Below, piece after piece: positions 60,723 through 64,000 of a stretch of 64,000 nt of DNA. The stretch covers positions 190,955-254,954 of the forward strand of contig NZ_ML775962.1 of NCBI RefSeq assembly GCF_009769385.1. Direction: 5' to 3'. The translations under genes were made by a program, and so were the position numbers. Within the stretch, counting starts at the first letter, position 1, and every line of letters begins with the position of its first letter. The notes under the pieces are model-generated. The model made no database searches. It had not been told where the DNA came from and saw only the letters and a list, made by a program, of their open reading frames with translations. This DNA is from Saccharothrix deserti. Lineage in GTDB: Bacteria > Actinomycetota > Actinomycetes > Mycobacteriales > Pseudonocardiaceae.

Positions 60723-61745
60723 ATGAAGATCCTTCTCCTGGCGACGGCCACCGCGGCGTCGCTGTTGGCCGCACCTCAAGCCCAGGCGCACGACGCGTCC
60801 TGGGAGCTGCGCCCCACCGGTGTCGACATGAAGCTGCGGGCCGTGTCCGCGGTGAATTCGCACGTCGCGTGGACCAGCGGCGGTCGCGAGGTGCTGCGCA
60901 CCACCGACGGCGGCCGGTCGTGGCAGGCCGTCGCACCTCCGGACACGGCGGACCTGGACTTCCGGGACGTCGAGGCGTTCGACGCGTGGAACGCGTTCGT
61001 GATGGCCATCGGCCCGGCGGACACCTCCCGCATCTACCGCACCAGTGACGGCGGCAGGACCTGGGCGTTGAGCTTCAAGAACGACGACCCGGCCGCGTTC
61101 TACGACTGCATGGCGTTCTTCGACCGGTTCCGCGGGCTCGCCCTGAGCGACTCGGTGGACGGCAAGTTCCGGGTGAGCTCCACCATCGACGGCGGCCGGT
61201 CGTGGCAGCGGGTGCCGGAGGAGAACTTCCCGCCCGCGATCGCCGGTGAGTTCTCCTTCGCCGCGAGCGGCCAGTGCGTGAGCACCGCCGGGCCGCGTGA
61301 CGCGTGGATCGCCACCGGCGGCGGCGCGACCGCCCGCGTCCTGCACTCCGGTGACGGCGGCAGGCACTGGACGGTGTCCGACACGCCGTTGCCGGGCTCG
61401 GCGACCACCGGTGCCATGTCGGTGGCGTTCCGGAATGCCCGGCAGGGCGTGGTCGTCGGTGGTGACTACAAGAACCCGGCGTCGCGGATCGCGGGCCTGG
61501 CGTGGAGCGGTGACGGCGGCGCGACGTGGGAGGGGCCCGCGCAGTCGCCGTTCGGCTACCGGCCCGGTGCGGCCTGGTGGGGCGACTCGGTGATCGTGGT
61601 GGGGCCGACCGGCAGTGACCTCAGCCGGGACGGCGGCCGGACCTGGCGGTCCCTCGACACCGGCAGCTTCGAGACCATCGACTGCGCCGCGGTGTGCTGG
61701 GCGGCGGGCGAGCATGGTCGCGCAGGGGTGCTGAGCAGGCGTTAA
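60723..61745 (+). CDS. Secreted Asp-box (BNR-like) beta-propeller protein
   Basis: 340 residues. Signal peptide 1-22 (LATATAASLLAAPQAQA). Six Asp boxes (S/T-x-D-x-G-x-x-W): TTDGGRSW, TSDGGRTW, TIDGGRSW, SGDGGRHW, SGDGGATW, SRDGGRTW, giving a propeller like sialidase-type or YCF48-like proteins but with no sialidase catalytic arginine triad visible. ATG at 60723; start site region lacks a strong ribosome site. Usually annotated as oxidoreductase-like in actinobacteria; function unknown. Lies 40 bp after pafA. Confidence 0.88.
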   Translation: MKILLLATATAASLLAAPQAQAHDASWELRPTGVDMKLRAVSAVNSHVAWTSGGREVLRTTDGGRSWQAVAPPDTADLDFRDVEAFDAWNAFVMAIGPADTSRIYRTSDGGRTWALSFKNDDPAAFYDCMAFFDRFRGLALSDSVDGKFRVSSTIDGGRSWQRVPEENFPPAIAGEFSFAASGQCVSTAGPRDAWIATGGGATARVLHSGDGGRHWTVSDTPLPGSATTGAMSVAFRNARQGVVVGGDYKNPASRIAGLAWSGDGGATWEGPAQSPFGYRPGAAWWGDSVIVVGPTGSDLSRDGGRTWRSLDTGSFETIDCAAVCWAAGEHGRAGVLSRR

Positions 61746-61781
61746 GAGCTGGGCAGAGCTGGGGCGACAACTGGGGACGAC

Positions 61782-61807
61782 GACCCCGGGCCGGGTGGCT
61801 CGGGGTC
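61782..61807 (+). terminator. Terminator after the Asp-box gene
   Basis: gaccccgggcc and ggctcggggtc pair over 11 bp with one G-U pair and a gggt loop, followed by ttctt. Confidence 0.78.
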
Positions 61808-61820
61808 TTCTTCGGCCCCA

Positions 61821-61850
61821 TTGACAAAACAGATTTTTACGTACAAGATT
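61821..61850 (+). promoter_or_regulatory. AT-rich promoter of the ArsR/SRPBCC operon
   Basis: A consensus -35 ttgaca (61821-61826) is followed 18 bp later by aagatt (61845-61850). The 40-bp stretch is strongly AT-rich in a 70% GC background and ends at the ATG, so the transcript may be leaderless. Confidence 0.6.
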
Positions 61851-61859
61851 ATTTTTGCG

Positions 61860-62417
61860 ATGAGAGACGTCCTGTACCTGGAGCAGATCGAGCAGGCCGA
61901 GGCGCTGCTCAAGCCGCAGCGCATCGAGGTGCTGCGGCAACTGGCCGAGCCGCGGTCGTGCACCGAGGTGGCGGCGGCGCTGGACCAGACCCCGCAGCGG
62001 GTCTACTACCACGTGAAACGCCTGGTCGAAGCCGGTCTGGTGACCCAGGTGAGCGAACGCCGGGTGCGCGGCATCAACGAGGGCGTGTACCAGGCCAGCG
62101 CGCGCTCGTACTGGCTGTCGCCGGGGCTGGTCGGCCGCCTCGGGCTGCGCCGGGCGCAGGACGAGTTGAGCCTGGGATACCTGCTGGACCTCGTGGAGCA
62201 GGTCCAGGCGGACATCGCGGGCCTCGATCGGACGCGGCCCGAACTGCCGTCGCTGGGCGTGTCCGGCGAGATCCGGGTGCGGCCCGACCAGCGGCAGCAG
62301 TTCTTCGACGACCTCAAGACGACTTTGCAGGACCTGTTCAGCCGCTACGGCGGCGCGGAAGGGGACGCCTTCCGCCTTGCCGTGGCGTGCTACCCGAAGG
62401 AGGAGACCGATGAGTGA
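61860..62417 (+). CDS. ArsR-type winged-helix regulator
   Basis: 185 residues. Helix-turn-helix LLKPQRIEVLRQLAEPRSCTEVAAALDQTPQRVYYHVKRLVEAGLV (HTH_20). The C-terminal part has GLVEQVQADIAGLDRT-like helices. It overlaps the downstream SRPBCC gene by 8 bp, the common ArsR/SRPBCC (AHSA1) pairing in actinobacteria, where the regulator and START-like protein share a transcript. ATG at 61860 follows the AT-rich promoter, with no Shine-Dalgarno site. Confidence 0.9.
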   Translation: MRDVLYLEQIEQAEALLKPQRIEVLRQLAEPRSCTEVAAALDQTPQRVYYHVKRLVEAGLVTQVSERRVRGINEGVYQASARSYWLSPGLVGRLGLRRAQDELSLGYLLDLVEQVQADIAGLDRTRPELPSLGVSGEIRVRPDQRQQFFDDLKTTLQDLFSRYGGAEGDAFRLAVACYPKEETDE

Positions 62418-63303
62418 GACCGTGGTCCTTCGCGTCCGCACCACCGCGCCCGCCGACCGCGTGCGGCAGGCGTTCACCGACGCGGACGAGCTGAGCACCT
62501 GGCTGGCCGAGCACGCCGCCGTCGAACCACCCGACCGGTTCGAGTTCTGGGGCAGGTACACGCCGGAGGGCGACGTGCCGCACCAGACGCTGCGGCACCT
62601 GGACGACCGGTCGCTGCGGTTCGACTGGCGGGTCGGCGGCGAGGGCACCACCGTCGAGATCGGCTGGGCCGCCGGGGAAGGCGACACCGAGGACGGCGGC
62701 GACACGATCGTCACGCTCTCGCAGAGCCACTTCCCGGGCTGGCAGGCGGCCGTGGCGGAGAGCAGCGTGCTCGGCTACCTGTACACCTACTGGGCGTTGT
62801 CGCTGGCGAACCTGGTCGACCACGTCGAAGGCCGTCCGCTCACCCAGAAGGTCGATTTCAGCACGACCGAGATGCGCGGCGAGGTGCTGATCGGCGCGCC
62901 CGTCGAGGCGGTGGCCCGGTCGCTGGTCGACGCGGAGGAGTACTCGCGGTGGTTCGGCGCGAAGATCGACATCGAGGCGTGGGAGGGCGGTCGGGTCGCC
63001 ATGGGCGGCTTCGACATGAACCCGGAGCCCGCGAAGGTGGTCGACTTCGAGCCCGGCAGGCGGATGGGCATCGACTGGGGCGGCATGGTGTCGACCTGGG
63101 AACTCGCCGAGTCCGGCGGCGGCACGCGGCTGACGTTCGTGCAGAGCGGGTTCGACACCGGTCAGCCGCCGTACGGCGCGTGGGCGGGCTGGCTGTCGGG
63201 CGTGGCGGAGCTGCGCCGGTACCACGAGCTGGCCGACTGGCGGCCGATCTGGCTCCAGCCGGACGTGCCCGGACTGCCCGAGGGCATGCTCACCGAGGGC
63301 TGA
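62410..63303 (+). CDS. Tandem SRPBCC/AHSA1 (START-like) domain protein
   Basis: 297 residues with two AHSA1-like domains. The first (2-150) has VRTTAPADRVRQAFTDADELSTWLAEHAAV and ends in SHFPGWQ; the second (155-297) has GEVLIGAPVEAVARSLVDAEEYSRWFGAKIDIE and GGGTRLTFVQSGFDTG. AHSA1-type proteins bind hydrophobic ligands or activate Hsp90-like chaperones; the ligand here is unknown. ATG at 62410 overlaps the ArsR gene stop. Confidence 0.9.
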   Translation: MSETVVLRVRTTAPADRVRQAFTDADELSTWLAEHAAVEPPDRFEFWGRYTPEGDVPHQTLRHLDDRSLRFDWRVGGEGTTVEIGWAAGEGDTEDGGDTIVTLSQSHFPGWQAAVAESSVLGYLYTYWALSLANLVDHVEGRPLTQKVDFSTTEMRGEVLIGAPVEAVARSLVDAEEYSRWFGAKIDIEAWEGGRVAMGGFDMNPEPAKVVDFEPGRRMGIDWGGMVSTWELAESGGGTRLTFVQSGFDTGQPPYGAWAGWLSGVAELRRYHELADWRPIWLQPDVPGLPEGMLTEG

Positions 63304-63341
63304 GGCGGTTGATCGTCCGCCGTCCCGGGTAGGTGGGACGG

Positions 63342-64000
63342 GTGGCCGACTTCACGCTGAGCAGGATCGACACGGGCGACGCGGAACTGCGGGTGAGCCA
63401 CGGCGGTTCCGGGCCGCCCGTGCTGCTGCTGCACGGCCACCCGCGCACCCACACCACGTGGCGGCACGTCGCGCCGCTGCTCGCCGCGGACCACACCGTC
63501 GTGTGCCCCGACCTGCGCGGCTACGGCGAGTCGTCCAAGCCGGAGACGACGCCCGACCACGCGCCGTACTCGAAACGGGCGATGGCGCGCGATCTCGTCG
63601 CCCTCATGCGCTCGTTGGGGCATGGGCGGTTCGCCGTGGTCGGGCACGACCGCGGCGGGTACGTCGCCACCCGGCTCGCGCTGGACCACCCGGACCTGGT
63701 CACGCACCTCGTCGCGCTGGACGTCGTGCCGATCGGGTCGGCGCTGGCCCGCTGCGGCGCGGAGTTCGCCCGGAGCTGGTGGCACTGGTTCTTCCTGGCC
63801 CAGCCCGAGGTGCCGGAACGGGTCATCTGCGCCGACCCCGACGCCTGGTACCGCACCGACCGCAGGCCGGTGGACGACGACACCCTGCGCGCCATGCACG
63901 ACCCGGCGACCGTGCACGCCATGGTCGAGGACTACCGCGCCGGCCTCGGCGTCGACCGCGCGCACGACGACGCGGACCTCGCCGCCGGCCGGCGCGTCCG
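63342..64000 (+). CDS. Alpha/beta hydrolase, haloacetate-dehalogenase-like (partial)
   Basis: At least 219 codons, open at the window end. GTG at 63342 with AGGTGGGA upstream. HGHPRTHTTWRHVAPLL carries the oxyanion HGxP motif; PDLRGYGESSKP follows; the nucleophile elbow is VVGHDRGGYVATRLALDHP with Asp as nucleophile, as in haloacetate/haloalkane dehalogenases and epoxide hydrolases. WWHWFFLAQPEVPERVI begins the cap domain. The catalytic His lies outside the window. Dehalogenase versus epoxide hydrolase cannot be decided here. Confidence 0.88.
   Translation, partial: MADFTLSRIDTGDAELRVSHGGSGPPVLLLHGHPRTHTTWRHVAPLLAADHTVVCPDLRGYGESSKPETTPDHAPYSKRAMARDLVALMRSLGHGRFAVVGHDRGGYVATRLALDHPDLVTHLVALDVVPIGSALARCGAEFARSWWHWFFLAQPEVPERVICADPDAWYRTDRRPVDDDTLRAMHDPATVHAMVEDYRAGLGVDRAHDDADLAAGRRV

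Overview
The window is about 70% GC, dense with overlapping start/stop junctions and GTG starts. It encodes mycothiol ligase, the complete Pup-proteasome system, slipin, GylR-type glycerol genes and NarL-type two-component systems. This points to a mycelial actinobacterium, most likely of the order Pseudonocardiales (Saccharothrix/Lentzea/Actinosynnema-like). That placement is inference from gene content; there is no rRNA in the window. No tRNA, rRNA, CRISPR array or intact insertion sequence was seen.

The backbone is the conserved actinobacterial block that in Mycobacterium tuberculosis runs from mshC (Rv2130c) to pafA (Rv2097c): mshC (4336), PAC2 protein (14131, minus), metH (15078), hisE (25688), RecB-like nuclease (27197, minus), trmI (34267), arc/mpa (36233), dop (47105), pup (48683), prcB (48912), prcA (49822) and pafA (59324). 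Between these core genes sit accessory cassettes.

Region by region. 1-5.6 kb: secreted M23 peptidase with five near-identical 48-residue repeats, cytochrome oxidase subunit I, slipin, mshC. 5.6-14 kb: secreted subtilisin, GbsR-type regulator divergent from an ABC exporter, ArsR-type regulator plus MFS exporter behind a perfect 30-bp palindrome, a remnant of an ECF sigma factor, a second MFS exporter. 14-20.5 kb: PAC2 protein, B12-dependent methionine synthase, HAD phosphatase, and a cobalt uptake pair cbtBA under a cobalamin riboswitch, together a cobalamin-linked group. 20.5-28 kb: Fe-S reductase-like protein, LysE exporter, nucleotidyltransferase, two GNAT enzymes, a decayed NACHT/STAND-like membrane protein gene, hisE, a phosphoribosyltransferase, a truncated thioesterase and the RecB-like nuclease. 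28-34 kb: FAD monooxygenase/TetR pair with a composite operator, an 85-nt hairpin, an M50 protease, a two-component system and two small membrane proteins. 34-50.6 kb: trmI, a Pro/Gly/Gln-rich membrane protein, arc, a second two-component system with an ABC transporter, GH5 cellulase, aldo-keto reductase, NUDIX, FtsX-like permease, then dop-pup-prcB-prcA. 50.8-55.4 kb: glycerol operon gylR-glpF-glpK-glpD on the minus strand with two matching operators. 55.5-64 kb: a MarR-GNAT fusion, ScyD/E-like secreted protein, PAP2-diacylglycerol-kinase fusion, pafA, a secreted Asp-box protein, an ArsR/SRPBCC pair and the start of an alpha/beta hydrolase cut by the window end.

How the genes work together: PafA attaches Pup to substrate lysines, ARC/Mpa unfolds the tagged proteins into the PrcBA 20S proteasome, and Dop recycles Pup. 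Pup here already ends in Gly-Gly-Glu, so Dop should be needed only for depupylation. The glycerol operon and the cobalt/cobalamin/methionine group are self-contained metabolic units with readable regulatory sites. The most unusual items are the disrupted NACHT-like gene, the large palindromes and hairpins, the gene remnants, and the MarR-GNAT regulator with its paired operators. I found no clear new multi-gene defence or biosynthetic system.
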